Shown here: positions 1-10,391 of the stretch, piece after piece
Layout: every line of letters starts with the position of its first letter
How positions within the stretch are numbered: position 1 is the stretch's first letter
Source: Enterovibrio sp. JCM 19048
GTDB lineage: Bacteria; Pseudomonadota; Gammaproteobacteria; Enterobacterales; Vibrionaceae
Reading direction: 5' to 3'
Length of the DNA stretch: 64,000 nt
Assembly: GCA_001310415.1 (NCBI GenBank)
Contig: BAXE01000012.1
Coordinates: forward strand, 1-64,000
Position numbers and translations under genes: made by a program
The notes under the pieces: model-generated
Database searches by the model: none
Seen by the model: only the letters and a program-made list of their open reading frames with translations
Told to the model about the DNA's origin: nothing

Positions 1-102
1 GTTTGGGTATACAAGCCCGAGCACAACGCACCCGATCAGGAACACGAATAAAGCGGTACTGATTTCGAGAATGAGTGATGCCCAGTGGGTAACAACGTCC
101 AT
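1..102 (-). CDS. Membrane protein, N-terminal fragment (runs off the window)
   Basis: Only the first 34 codons lie in the window, read leftward from an ATG at 102. An AGGGA ribosome binding site sits about 8 bases upstream. The peptide begins MDVVTHWASLILEIS and continues into a hydrophobic stretch (ALFVFLIGCVVLGLVY) that looks like the first transmembrane helix. The family cannot be assigned from this fragment; a small DUF1622-type membrane protein is one possibility, but that is a guess from the pattern of the first helix. Confidence 0.5.
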   Translation of the reverse strand, partial: MDVVTHWASLILEISTALFVFLIGCVVLGLVYPN

Positions 103-345
103 TTGATGTGTCCCTATTCTTTGTGTTGGAAGTATTCGTTAGACCGGATTGGATAGCTTACGCTTTCCAGCGTGTCCGGCAGGCTCGTAATCGGGCTTTG
201 AAGAATCATTAATCTGAGGCTGTTGGCGGGTTATGCAGAAGCTGCCCGCCAATATCTGAGTAGCGATACAAACAAACAGCGGATTGTGGGATACGATCAA
301 TCCAGTCTAAAAACAAACGAAATTTTAAAAGCATGGAGAGAGGCA

Positions 346-881
346 ATGTACAGAGAAGTGCTTACGTTTTGGTTCGAGGAACTGACGCCAAAAGACTGGT
401 TTATGAAAAATGAGGCGCTGGATAAGGTTATCGCCCAGCGTTTTCTGCCCTTGCTCGAACGGCGGCGCAATCAGCCTTGTTCGACTGGCGTGAAACCGCC
501 GAAGGCCGGTTGGCGGAAATCATCGTCCTCGATCAGTTTTCCCGCAATATTTACCGCGACACACCGAAAGCATTTGCGCAGGATCCACTGGCGCTCGCAC
601 TGGCACAGGAGGCCGTTGCACAAGGTTTTGACCGCGAATTAGATGTCGTGCATCGCGCATTTATGTATATGCCTTACATGCACAGCGAATCACTGGCTGT
701 TCACGAGGAAGCGGTAAAGCTTTTCAACCAGCCCGGCCTTGAAAACAACTACGATTTTGAGCTGAAGCACAAGGCCATCATCGACAGGTTTGGCCGCTAT
801 CCGCACCGTAACGCTATCCTTGGGCGCGAAAGTACGGCAGAGGAAGAACAGTTTCTGACAGAGCCGGGTTCGAGCTTCTAA
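346..881 (+). CDS. DUF924 family protein (one lost base)
   Basis: About 178 residues when repaired. The ATG at 346 follows a GGAGAG ribosome binding site. Family hallmarks are visible in order: VLTFWFEEL near the N terminus, LDQFSRNIYR in the middle, YMPYMHSES, then FGRYPHRN and a TAEEEQFL end. DUF924 proteins are alpha-helical (TPR-like fold) proteins of unknown cellular role. The frame breaks near 450; adding one G in the CGG-CGG run restores a continuous ERAAQSALFDW stretch. It stands alone, convergent with the regulator gene downstream. Confidence 0.85.
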
Positions 882-916
882 GTGAATGGGCTGCAATACC
901 CAGTCGGTATTGCAGC

Positions 917-1636
917 CTAAGAGCGGTGTCGTTTGGCGACCAAGGTGAACTTGTAATCCGTCGATTTGAAGTAGTTACGGCTGTATTCGAAAACCGTGTC
1001 ATCCAATAGGTGTCCGCGGGTGCGCTTCTCGATAATTGGCTGGTTTGGGTCTATCGCCAAAAGTTCGGCGATTTCCTTCGGTGGAAGTACGGGAATGATT
1101 TCCTGCTCACTGCGGTCAATCACCATCCCTTTGGTATTCTCGATAAAATCGTATTTAGACCCCTGCATGACCTGATAACTGAGATCCGGGAACATCTCGG
1201 TGGGCAGCCAGGTTTCTTCAACAGTGATGGGCGCATCATCCACATAGCGCACACGTTTAACGTAAAATACCTTGTCGCCTTCTGCGATGTTAAGGTTCTC
1301 CGCCATCGTCAGCGAGGCATTGGTCACTTCAAACGCCAACACATCGCTGCGGATCACGGAATCAAGGTGTGACCATTTCTCAGCAAAGCTGCTTTGGTGG
1401 TAGATGTCGTAATTAACTTTGTTCTCTTTGACGTAAGTGCCGCTGCCCTGCTTACTCTCTAGCTCGCCGCTTTCTACCAACAGCTTGATCGCCTGGCGAA
1501 CCGTCACCCGGCTGACGGAGTAGGTTTCACGAAGCTGCGCTTCAGTGGGCAAGGCTTCCCCAACTTTGTATTCTCCCGCACTGATTTTCTCGCGAATCGC
1601 ATCCGCAATTTGGCGGTACATTGGCAATCTGGCCAT
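917..1636 (-). CDS. mngR: GntR/UTRA-family transcriptional regulator, MngR-like
   Basis: 240 residues starting MARLPMYRQIADAIREKI. Residues about 5-70 form the GntR winged helix-turn-helix (LPTEAQLRETYSVSRVTVRQAIKL), and the rest is a UTRA ligand-binding domain (VRYVDDAPITVEETWLP, then a C-terminal FTLVAKRHR). The start at 1636 is preferred over an upstream one because the family begins just before the helix-turn-helix. It is divergent from the mngAB genes, and in E. coli MngR represses that operon and responds to mannosylglycerate. The name therefore rests on both domain content and context. The candidate operators lie in the 1.64-1.89 kb gap. Confidence 0.85.
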   Translation of the reverse strand: MARLPMYRQIADAIREKISAGEYKVGEALPTEAQLRETYSVSRVTVRQAIKLLVESGELESKQGSGTYVKENKVNYDIYHQSSFAEKWSHLDSVIRSDVLAFEVTNASLTMAENLNIAEGDKVFYVKRVRYVDDAPITVEETWLPTEMFPDLSYQVMQGSKYDFIENTKGMVIDRSEQEIIPVLPPKEIAELLAIDPNQPIIEKRTRGHLLDDTVFEYSRNYFKSTDYKFTLVAKRHRS

Positions 1637-1763
1637 AAAGCTCTCTTGAAATTCAGGCAATTTTAATCGGTGCAATCTAGCGAAATTGCACCCTGTATTG
1701 CGCCTAAATGTATCATACGAATCAGCTTTTCCATACAAGAAGACAAACCGTTGCACTAATTGT

Positions 1764-1825
1764 TAATACAAATTAAATACATCTAATTTGAAATTAGCGA
1801 TCTCTATCACGTCATATTTGTATTA
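1764..1825. promoter_or_regulatory. Candidate MngR operator region
   Basis: Between the divergent mngR and mngA genes lies a 10-bp inverted pair, TAATACAAAT at 1764-1773 and ATTTGTATTA at 1816-1825. Between the arms is a perfect 15-bp palindrome, CTAATTTGAAATTAG (1783-1797). The region is AT-rich and close to the mngA start. Binding by MngR is inferred from position only. Confidence 0.5.
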
Positions 1826-1890
1826 TAAAGGTATTATTCACGCATTGTTGTAGGGACAACTATGAATAACGTGACAATGGGAAAAATGTT

Positions 1891-3823
1891 ATGAATCTAA
1901 CCTCTCTGACCCACCCATCGCTGATCAATTTACAAACGACCTTTACCAGTCGGGATGAGGCGATAAGAGCCCTTGCCGACCAACTAGAACAACAAGGCAA
2001 GTTGCACGACAAACAGCAATATCTGGACGCTGTGTTTGCGCGTGAAGACCAAGGCCCGACTGCGTTAGGCGAAGGATTGGCAGTACCGCATGGGAAGACG
2101 GATGCCGTTAAGGAATCTGCGTTTGCAATGGCAACGCTGAAGCAGGATATGAAGTGGCAAGGGATCGATGAAGAGGAAGACGTTAACCTCATTTTCCTGA
2201 TTGCCATTCCTAATGCGGAAGCGGGCTCTACCCACATTCAGCTTCTGACTGAATTGACGACAACCCTTGTCGATGACGATGTGCGTGAAGCGATGTTGAA
2301 TGCAACATCAGCCGAGCAAGTATTGGCGCTATTGGACAACAAAGAAGAAACTGAAAGCGAAATCCAAGACAATATAGATACAAATTTACCGACAATTGTC
2401 TGTGTCACTGCCTGCCCAGCGGGTATCGCACACACTTATATGGCGGCTGAGTATCTTGAAAAAGCCGGTAAGAAGCTGGGTATCAATGTGTTCGTTGAAA
2501 AACAGGGCGCAAATGGTATTGAAGATCGCTTAACAGCAGAACAACTTAACAATGCGGTTGCTGTGTGTTTGCCGCGGAAGTGGCTATCAAAGAACAGGAA
2601 CGTTTCAACGGTATTCCACGTGTCGAAGTGCCTGTGGCTGAGCCCATCAGACATGCTGAGCGCATTCTCAATGAAGCGCTGGAGGCGGGCAAGAAAGGCA
2701 GTGGCGCAGAACGTGCAGTGATCACTGATGACAAACCGAAACGTCTGCCACTGAAAACCGAGCTGAAGCAAGCGTTGCTGTCAGGTATCTCCTACGCTGT
2801 CCCACTGATTGTGGCAGGGGGAACTGTGCTTGCGGTTGCCGTGTTGCTGGCCCAAATGTTCAACCTGCAGGAACTATACGCAACGGACGGTTCTTGGCTG
2901 AACATGTACCGCAAACTTGGCGGTGGCCTGCTGGGAACCTGATGGTGCCGGTACTGGCCGCTTACACCGCGTATTCTTTGGCAGACAAACCTGCGCTGGG
3001 CCTGGCTTTGCCGCGGGTATTGCCGCAAACCTGATTGGCTCCGGCTTTCTTGGCGGTGTTGTCGGTGCTTGATCGCCGGTTATGTAATGCGCTGGGTGAA
3101 AGAAAACATCCGCCTCAATCCTGCGTTCAACGGCTTCCTGACTTTCTATCTCTACCCTGTGATTGGCACTTTGGTGGCTGGCTCTCTGATGCTGTTTGTT
3201 ATCGGTAAACCGGTCGCATGGCTGAACCAGGGGCTGACCGACTGGCTGAACGGTATGTCTGGTACCAATGCCCTGTTGCTTGGCGCGGTGATTGGTCTTT
3301 TCGTTTCTTTCGACCTTGGTGGTCCGGTAAATAAAGCGGCTTACGCTTTCTGTCTGGGAGCGATGGCAAACGGTGTGTATGGCCCATACGCCATCTTTGG
3401 CTCCGTCAAAATGGTATCCGCGTTCACGGTGACCGCTTCAACCATGTTGGTTCCGCGTCTGTTCAAAGATTTCGAAATTGAAACTGGTAAATCGACCTGG
3501 CTGCTAGCCTTGCGGGCATCACCGAAGGTGCGATCCCAATGGCAATTGAAGACCCTATCCGCGTGATCGGCTCCTTCCTGCTGGGTTCAGTAGTGACGGG
3601 TGCCATGGTAGGTGCGGCGGGGATTGGCCTTTCAACACCGGGTGCAGGCATCTTCTCAATTTTCCTTTTGCATGATGCCGGGATCGGTGCATACACCGCA
3701 GCGGCAATCTGGTTCGGCGCTGCCTTGATTGGTGCGGCAATTTCCACTGCAACCCTGATTGCATGGCGTACACACGCCGTTCGCAGCGGTAAATACACCG
3801 TTCAAGACGCCACCGCAAACTAA
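1891..3823 (+). CDS. mngA: PTS 2-O-alpha-mannosyl-D-glycerate transporter, EIIABC (five lost bases)
   Basis: Repaired length is about 645 residues in the fused order EIIA-EIIB-EIIC. EIIA carries the phosphorylated His in AVPHGKT (about residue 67). EIIB carries the active Cys in VTACPAGIAHTYMA (about residue 175). EIIC starts near residue 275 and has the fructose/mannitol-type membrane domain (FDLGGPVNKAAYAF, LSTPGAGIFS). It imports and phosphorylates mannosylglycerate at the inner membrane. The sequence closely follows remembered E. coli MngA. Frames break near 2560, 2935, 3000, 3071 and 3513, each repaired by one base. It is followed by mngB after 83 bases, consistent with one operon. Confidence 0.92.
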
Positions 3824-3906
3824 GAAAAACACCAATAGGGTGCCTGAATTCAGCGCCCTAAGACCCAATTCGATCGTCGAGCCTTTTCGCTCAATAGGTA
3901 ACAGTA

Positions 3907-6546
3907 ATGGCTACATCTCGCGTACACATCACTCCACACATGCACTGGGACCGTGAATGGTATTTCACGACGGAAGAGTCACGCATTCTTCTGGTGAACA
4001 ACATGGAAGAAATCATGCAGCGTCTGGAAAGCGACCCTGCATACAAATACTACGTTTTGGACGGTCAAACCGCCGTACTGGAAGACTACTTCGCGATTAA
4101 ACCTGAGAATAAAGAGCGTGTTAAAGCGCTGGTTCAGGCGGGCAAGCTGATCATTGGCCCATGGTATTCCCAGACTGACACCATGCAGGTTTCCGGCGAA
4201 TCAATTGTCCGCAACATGCTTTATGGCATCCGCGATTGTCTGGCGCTGGGTGAACCAATGAAGATTGGCTATCTGCCGGATTCATTCTCCATGAGTTCTC
4301 AACTTCCAATGATTTACAACGGCTTTGGCATTGACCGCGCTATGTTCTGGCGTGGCTGTTCAGAGCGCCACGGCACGGATAAAACCGAGTTCATCTGGCA
4401 ATCCAACGATGGCAGTGAAGTGACCGCACAGGTGCTGCCGCTGGGTTACGCGATTGGTAAATACCTGCCACAGGATGAAAAAGGGCTGCGTGACCGTCTG
4501 GATAAATACTTCCCGGTGCTGGAAGCGCCATCCGTGACCAAAGACATTCTGCTGCCAAATGGTCACGACCAGATGCCAATCCAGAAAGATATCTTTGAGG
4601 TGATGGACAAACTGCGCGAAATCTACCCGGATCGCGAGTTCTTGATGAGCCGTTATGAAGAGGTCTTCGAGCGTATCGAGGCGATGCGCGATCAGCTTGA
4701 TACCATCAAAGGCGAGTTTAATGACGGCAAGTACATGCGCGTTCACCGCACCATTTCTTCTACGCGCATGGATATCAAACTCATCCACGCTGAAGTGGAA
4801 AACAAGATCGTCAATATCCTTGAACCGCTGGCTGCTATTGCCTGGACGCTTGGCTTTGAATACCACCACGGCCTGATCGAGAAAATGTGGAAAGAGAGCA
4901 TGAAGAACCATGCCCACGATTCGATTGGCTGCTGTTGTTCAGACAAGGTACATGCAGAGATCATGAACCGCTATATCCTCGCGGACGATATGGCGACTAA
5001 CCTGATTAACTTCTACAAGCGCAAGATTGTCGACCACATGCCTGCCCGTGGCGACTGTGACAAACTGGCGCTGTTCAACCTGTCGCCTTACGCCCGAGAA
5101 GAGGTGATCAACACTACCATCACCCTACGTGCCAAAGAGTTCAACCTGTTCGACGATAACGGCAATGCGATTGAGTACTTTATCCAGGATCAGCGTGTTA
5201 TCGACCCGGGCAAGATTGACCGCCAGATTGTTCACTACGGAAACTATGACCCGTTTGTTGAATACGACATCCAGTTTAAACACCAAGTGCCGGCCATGGG
5301 CTTCACGACCCTGCATATCGAAGCGCACAGCAAAGGCAAAACCAAGGTCGCTGAACAAGGTGAACACCTGCTGGAAAATGAGTTCTACCGCATCAAGGTA
5401 AACACCAACGGTACGTTGACCATTTTCGATAAAGAAACCCTACACACTTACGATCAGGCGTTGCGTATTGAAGATGGCTCTGACGACGGTGACGAGTATG
5501 ACTACTCCCCATCCCGTCAGGATGGCTACTGTATTCCGACGAGTTTGACGCGCATACCGAGATCAAGCACGAAGCTTCCAGTCTGTTGCCAACATTGGGC
5601 TGAGAATGGCGGTGCCTGCCAACCTGCAGGAGCGCGAAGAACGCTCAGGCCAGAATGGCTATCTGGATGTTCAATGTCAGGTTGTACTGAAACAAGGCAG
5701 CCGCCGCATTGAAGTGCGCATGGAACTGGATAACCAAGCCGATGACCACCGCGTCCGCGTGCTGATCCCGACGCGTTTGTATCTGAAACGGTTGTGGCTG
5801 ATAACCAGTTTGGCCTGATTACCCGCCCGACAAACGACCCGGCAATGGCCGTTTGGGAACAGGAAGGCTGGAAAGAGGCGCCGGTACCGGTTTACCAGTT
5901 GATGAACTTCGCCGCTCTGGAAAATGCGTCGGGTGGTATGGCTTTGATGACCAACGGCCTGCGCGAATTTGAAGTGATCTCAAGCCAAGGTAACGAAGAG
6001 CGCGATACTTTTGCCCTGACACTGCTTCGTGGTGTGGGCACTCTGGGCAAAGAAGAGCTGCTGCTGCGTCCGGGTCGTCCGTCAGGCATTAAGATCCCAA
6101 CGCCGGATTCGCAAACCCGCGGTAAGCTGGTGTGTGAATTTGCCCTGTTCGGTTACGCAGGTGACCACATCAGCGCAAACATCATGGCAGAAGCGCGCGA
6201 CAACGTGACGCCAATCCAGTGCTACAACAAGATCCCTTACAACGCGATGAAGCTGAACGTTGGCGAGCAGAATTTGCCTTTGACCTACAGCTTATTGTCG
6301 AAAGAGAAGCGTGGCGTTGTCCTGAGTGTGCTGAAAAAAGCAGAAGATGAGCAAGGCTTGGTGCTTCGCGTCTATAACCCGGCAGAAAGTGGCGACGTTG
6401 AAGATGCGGTCAGTTTCAACCTGCCTGTCTCTTCCTGGCAACAGGTCAGCATGGATGAGCAGCCACTGGATGCTGTCTCAGCAACAGAGACTGGATTTGG
6501 TGCAGTAAAACCGTGTCAGGCTAAGTCATTCCTGGTTAAGTTCTAA
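3907..6546 (+). CDS. mngB: Alpha-mannosidase MngB, GH38 (three lost bases)
   Basis: Repaired length is about 880 residues, matching the family. It hydrolyses phosphorylated mannosylglycerate to mannose 6-phosphate and glycerate in the cytoplasm (known for E. coli MngB). The N terminus has the GH38 zinc motif HMHWDREW (residues 11-18), and the catalytic nucleophile region is [10 protein letters not shown] with Asp near residue 125. GPWYSQTD and NGHDQMP are further family motifs. There is no signal peptide. Frame breaks near 5540, 5600 and 5780 are each fixed by one base (GATTGG, GGGCCTG, CGTTTT). It ends at a strong terminator. Confidence 0.93.
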
Positions 6547-6573
6547 CTGTCTGTCATCCCGATTTAAGTAAAA

Positions 6574-6612
6574 CAAAACACCCATGACGCACAGTGCGGC
6601 ATGGGTGTTTTG
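6574..6612. terminator. Bidirectional intrinsic terminator
   Basis: An AACACCCATG/CATGGGTGTT hairpin is flanked by A-rich sequence on the left and a T run on the right. It sits between the convergent ends of mngB and the M20 hydrolase gene, so it can serve both. Confidence 0.8.
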
Positions 6613-6678
6613 CTTTCCAGTTCGTATCTACGCACTGATGCCGCGCATTGATTCGTCTGGGGGATGCAGTCGGGTAAC

Positions 6679-7902
6679 TTATTGGTTTAGGTTGGTCAGC
6701 AACACTATCAGCGCATCAACTGCTTTCCCCATATCTTCATCGCTCGCATATTCTGCCGGGTTATGGCTGATGCCTTTGCGACAGCGCACGAACAGCATGG
6801 CTACTTTGGTGAGGTCGGCCATGGCGGACGCATCGTGTGTTGCGCCGGAAGGCAGGTAGAAAACTTTCTCGCCAGTGGCTGCAATGGCATGAGCAATCGC
6901 CTGTTGTAAGCCATCATCACACAGCGTTGCGTTCTGGCTGTAGGTGCGTTCTATGTGGCACTCAAGGTCACGAAGCTGCGCCGTTTCCAGTGCATAGCTT
7001 TGCAACATCTCGCCTGCTTTTTCTCGCACCGCATCGTTGGGTGAGCGAAGTTCGATGGAAAGGGTAACACTGCCCGGAACGGCGTTGACCACATTGGGTG
7101 ACACATTCAACTGGCCGACGGTTGCCAGCAGTTCCGGGATGCGGATTGCCAGTTTCTCGGCTTCCAGTATGACGGCAGCAGCGCCTGCAAGGGCATCTTT
7201 GCGTAAATGCATAGGAACGGTTCCGGCATGTGCCGCCTGGCCTGTGAAGGTCAAAGTGTGGCGTTCAATACCGTTGATAGCAGTAACAACCCCCAACGGT
7301 AACCCTTCGTGTTCCAATACCGGGCCCTGTTCGATATGGGTTTCAATAAACCCGAGGATATTATCCGGTGAACGTTTAAGTTTTGGGATGTTCTCTGGGT
7401 TTGCACCAAACCCGCGAAGTGCGTCTGTCAGTGATACACCGTCGCTATCTGTGCGGTTTAGTACATCTAAATCGAGGGTGCCAGCCAAAGCACGGGGGCC
7501 CAGTAACGCGGTGGGGAAGCGGACACCTTCTTCATCGGCAAAGGCCAGGATTTCGACAGAGAAAGGCAAGCGGATCCCTCGCTGCTGAATGGCTTGCAGT
7601 GCCACAATACCCAGAACAATGCCCATAATGCCGTCGTAACCGCCGCCCTGTTTCACGCTGTCCTGATGACTTCCCATCAGGAGTACAGGTTTTCCTTCCC
7701 CGGCGTTGTAGCGCCCAATCAGGGTGCCCGCATCATCCATAGAGATGGACAGCCCGGCTTCGCACATCCAGCCTTTAATCAGATCAGCGGCGCGCTGGTG
7801 CTGCGCGGTAAACGGTAAACGGGTGACACCGTTTTCAGTTTCAGAGCATTCAGCCAACTGGGTCAGGTAGTGCTGGGCTTTTTGCCCTAAGGAGTAGTTC
7901 AT
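6679..7902 (-). CDS. M20-family Zn-dependent amidohydrolase (allantoate / N-carbamoyl-amino-acid hydrolase type)
   Basis: 407 residues, intact. Metal ligands of the family are visible: GSHQDS (His79), GGGYDGIMG (Asp90), FADEEGVRF (Glu124-Glu125) and THIEQGPVLE. The AAHAGTVPM segment belongs to the dimerisation domain. Family members hydrolyse N-carbamoyl amino acids, allantoate or ureidoglycine-type ureides; the substrate cannot be read from sequence. It is cytoplasmic, with no signal peptide. It lies 2 bases after the DUF1028 gene on the same strand, so the two are probably co-transcribed, and is divergent from an ABC importer that probably supplies its substrate. Confidence 0.85.
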   Translation of the reverse strand: MNYSLGQKAQHYLTQLAECSETENGVTRLPFTAQHQRAADLIKGWMCEAGLSISMDDAGTLIGRYNAGEGKPVLLMGSHQDSVKQGGGYDGIMGIVLGIVALQAIQQRGIRLPFSVEILAFADEEGVRFPTALLGPRALAGTLDLDVLNRTDSDGVSLTDALRGFGANPENIPKLKRSPDNILGFIETHIEQGPVLEHEGLPLGVVTAINGIERHTLTFTGQAAHAGTVPMHLRKDALAGAAAVILEAEKLAIRIPELLATVGQLNVSPNVVNAVPGSVTLSIELRSPNDAVREKAGEMLQSYALETAQLRDLECHIERTYSQNATLCDDGLQQAIAHAIAATGEKVFYLPSGATHDASAMADLTKVAMLFVRCRKGISHNPAEYASDEDMGKAVDALIVLLTNLNQ

Positions 7903-7904
7903 GG

Positions 7905-8558
7905 TTAACGCTCCGGGTTTTCGCGGGTGGGTAGGGTAGTGAGCCAGCGCTGGTAATCGCTGTCTTGGTATTGTTCATACAGCCGTTGCAGGGCGGTTAA
8001 AGGGGTTTCGTGGTAGTCAATACGCAAGGTCAGCGGCGGGTTGTCTGGGCGAAAGACTAACAAGGATGCGGACAGCAACCCCCGGTGGTCGCCGCCGGCT
8101 TGCTGTGCTGCAACCAGCGTCTCGATAAGCTTTTCTTCAAAGCAGGCTTTAGAACCTTGCATGGTATCGACCATGACATCCAGCACCTTCAGGTCAGTGA
8201 GAAGATTGCCGCTGACCACCAGATCTTTTTCCCAGCGACCACCCCGGGCATTGCCGTTATTTTCGCCGGTATAGATGGCGCCGTTCCCCTGTAAGTCCAG
8301 CGCCGCCAACTGACGGTATTCTGCGCCGCTGTCAGATTGGGTGACAGCATTGATGGCGGCATGTGCGCTGCTTCCGGCTGCCATCAGTGTCAGTACGTCC
8401 TCACCCCACATGGTGCTGGGTTTTGCCCCCTGCGAGGCTGACATTCCGGCATTGGGATTGCCGCGTATCACCCAGCCACCCACACACAAGCTTCCCGTTG
8501 CCGCGGCAGCGCCAATCGCACCGCTTTGCGGATCACGTGCTAATACTGAAAAGGTCAT
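7905..8558 (-). CDS. DUF1028 family protein (Ntn-hydrolase-like)
   Basis: About 217 residues. The start at 8558 (MTFSVLARDPQSGAIGAA) is chosen because an AGGAG site sits 8 bases upstream; the longer reading has no such site. Family features include the N-terminal TFSVLARDP, GGWVIRGNPNAGMSASQG, and the ALDLQGNGAIYTGENN stretch. DUF1028 proteins resemble Ntn hydrolases and often sit beside amidohydrolases and peptide-type ABC transporters, as here. The biochemical role is not established. It is the first gene of the leftward arm, with the M20 enzyme directly downstream. Confidence 0.85.
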   Translation of the reverse strand: MTFSVLARDPQSGAIGAAAATGSLCVGGWVIRGNPNAGMSASQGAKPSTMWGEDVLTLMAAGSSAHAAINAVTQSDSGAEYRQLAALDLQGNGAIYTGENNGNARGGRWEKDLVVSGNLLTDLKVLDVMVDTMQGSKACFEEKLIETLVAAQQAGGDHRGLLSASLLVFRPDNPPLTLRIDYHETPLTALQRLYEQYQDSDYQRWLTTLPTRENPER

Positions 8559-8613
8559 AGGTCTCACTCCTGAGCCAATCATTGAAGTGTGGAATGGTCA
8601 CACTTTGAACATA

Positions 8614-8659
8614 ATTTATCATGATAAATACTTGCGGCAAGTAATTTATAGTGATAAAT
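8614..8659. promoter_or_regulatory. Paired operator-like sites between divergent arms
   Basis: A perfect 16-bp palindrome ATTTATCATGATAAAT lies at 8614-8629. A near copy ATTTATAGTGATAAAT lies at 8644-8659, exactly 30 bp downstream (about three helical turns). They lie between the DUF1028 start and the binding-protein start. The likely ligand is the GntR/FCD regulator encoded at 14.1 kb; that link is inference. Confidence 0.6.
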
Positions 8660-8741
8660 CTGAATAAAAGTTAACCGTGCGTTAACTGTTTGGTAACCGC
8701 ACGCAAACCAGTCACACAAACAAATGGGAAGGAGTTTCCCC

Positions 8742-10324
8742 ATGAAACAAGCGAAGAGTGAGTTCATGAAATCGCTGCGGAGTGCAGCCAAAAGCGCGTT
8801 GATTGCAGTCTGTGCACTACTGCCGCTGACAGTTGCAGCACAAACACCACCCAATGTGCTGATCGTCGGTCAGGTTGCAGAGCCGAAATCGCTGGATCCG
8901 CAGGCGGTGACGGCGGTGAATGATTTCCGCATCCTGATGAACCTGTATGAAGGCTTGGTGCGCTACAAAGACGGCACACTGGAAGTAGAGCCTGCGCTGG
9001 CAGAGAGCTGGACAGTCAGTGATGATGGTAAGGAATACACCTTCAAGCTGCGTGAAGGCGTGACATTCCACGACGGTACACCTCTCACGCAGAAGCCGTG
9101 AAATTCAATTTTGACCGCATGCTGGATGAATCCCACCCTTACCACAACACCGGGCCTTTCCCGCTGGCTTTCTTCTTCTCCTCGGTGAACAACGTGGAAG
9201 CGGTAGACCCGCAAACGGTGAAATTCACGCTCAATGCCCCTTATGCGCCGTTTCTTTCCAACCTTGCTTATCCAACCGGGCTGATTGTGTCGCCGGAAGC
9301 GGTGAAAAAATACGGCAAAGACTTTGGCCGCAACCCGTCAGGCACTGGCCCTTTCCGTTTTGCTGAGTGGGAGTCCAACAGCAAGGTGGTAGCAGTACGC
9401 AATGATGACTACTGGGGCGACAAAGCCAAGCTGGAAGCGGTGGTGTTCCGCCCAATTACCGATGCCAACACCCGCGTGGCGGAAATGTTGGCTGGCAGCA
9501 TCGACATGATGGTGGAAGTGCCGCCCAATGCCTTGTCTGAATTTGAAAACGACCGCTTTAAAGTGGAAGAGCAGGCTGGCCCACACCTGTGGTTTTTGAT
9601 CCTCAATGCCAAAGAAGGGCCGTTTGCCGATAAACGTATGCGCCAGGCGGTGAACTATGCCATCAACAAAAAAGCACTGGTTGAAGGTGTGCTTGAAGGC
9701 ACGGCTGAAGTTGCGGCTGGCCCAACACCGCCCGCGTTTGCCTGGGCATACAATGACAGCCTGCAGCCGTACCCTTATGACCCTGAAAAAGCCAAAGCGC
9801 TGATCAAAGAAGCGGGTCAGGAAGGGGCGAAGCTGACGTTCTATGTGACTGAAGGCGGCTCAGGCATGTTAGATCCTGTGCCGATGGGCACTGCGATTCA
9901 GGCCGATCTGAAAGCGGTCGGGCTGGATGCCAATATCGAAACCTATGAGTGGAACACCTTCCTTGGCAAGGTCAACCCAGGGCTGGAAGGCAAGGCAGAC
10001 ATGGCTGAAATGGCGTGGATGACCAATGACCCGGATACCCTGCCTTACCTTGCGCTTCGTACTGAAGCGTGGCCGGACAAAGGCGGCTTCAACTCGGGTT
10101 ACTACTCCAATCCTGAAGTTGACAAACTGCTGGTGGCAGCCCGTGAATCGACAGATCAGGCCGAGCGCGCCAAGCTCTACCGCCAGATGCAGGAAATTGT
10201 GCAGGAAGATGCGCCTTGGGTCTTTGTTGCGAACTGGAAGCAAAACGCGGTGACCAGCGATCAGGTGAAGGATTTCAAACTGCAGCCTTCTTTCTTCCTC
10301 ATCTTGGATGATGTTCAGAAATAA
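8742..10324 (+). CDS. Periplasmic substrate-binding protein, peptide/nickel ABC type (one lost base)
   Basis: About 527 residues, SBP_bac_5 family. The ATG at 8742 follows a GGAAGGAG site; the first 35 residues form a signal peptide (KSALIAVCALLPLTVAAQ). Family motifs include EPKSLDPQAV, YEGLVRYKDG, YTFKLREGVTFHDGTP, and TGPFRFAEW. It would bind a peptide-like or amide compound in the periplasm and deliver it to the permeases downstream. The frame breaks near 9087 and is restored by one C (CTCACCGCAGAAG). It is the first gene of the rightward transporter operon. Confidence 0.9.
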
Positions 10325-10391
10325 AACCAAAGCACCGGCGTTTGTCTGGGTGCTGTTTTTCCTGACGTGAACGCAGAAGGGAGCACTGCGC

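Noticed and set aside
477..642. Two separate overlapping genes in the DUF924 region
   Set aside because: One added G joins them into a full DUF924 protein, so they are halves of one gene.
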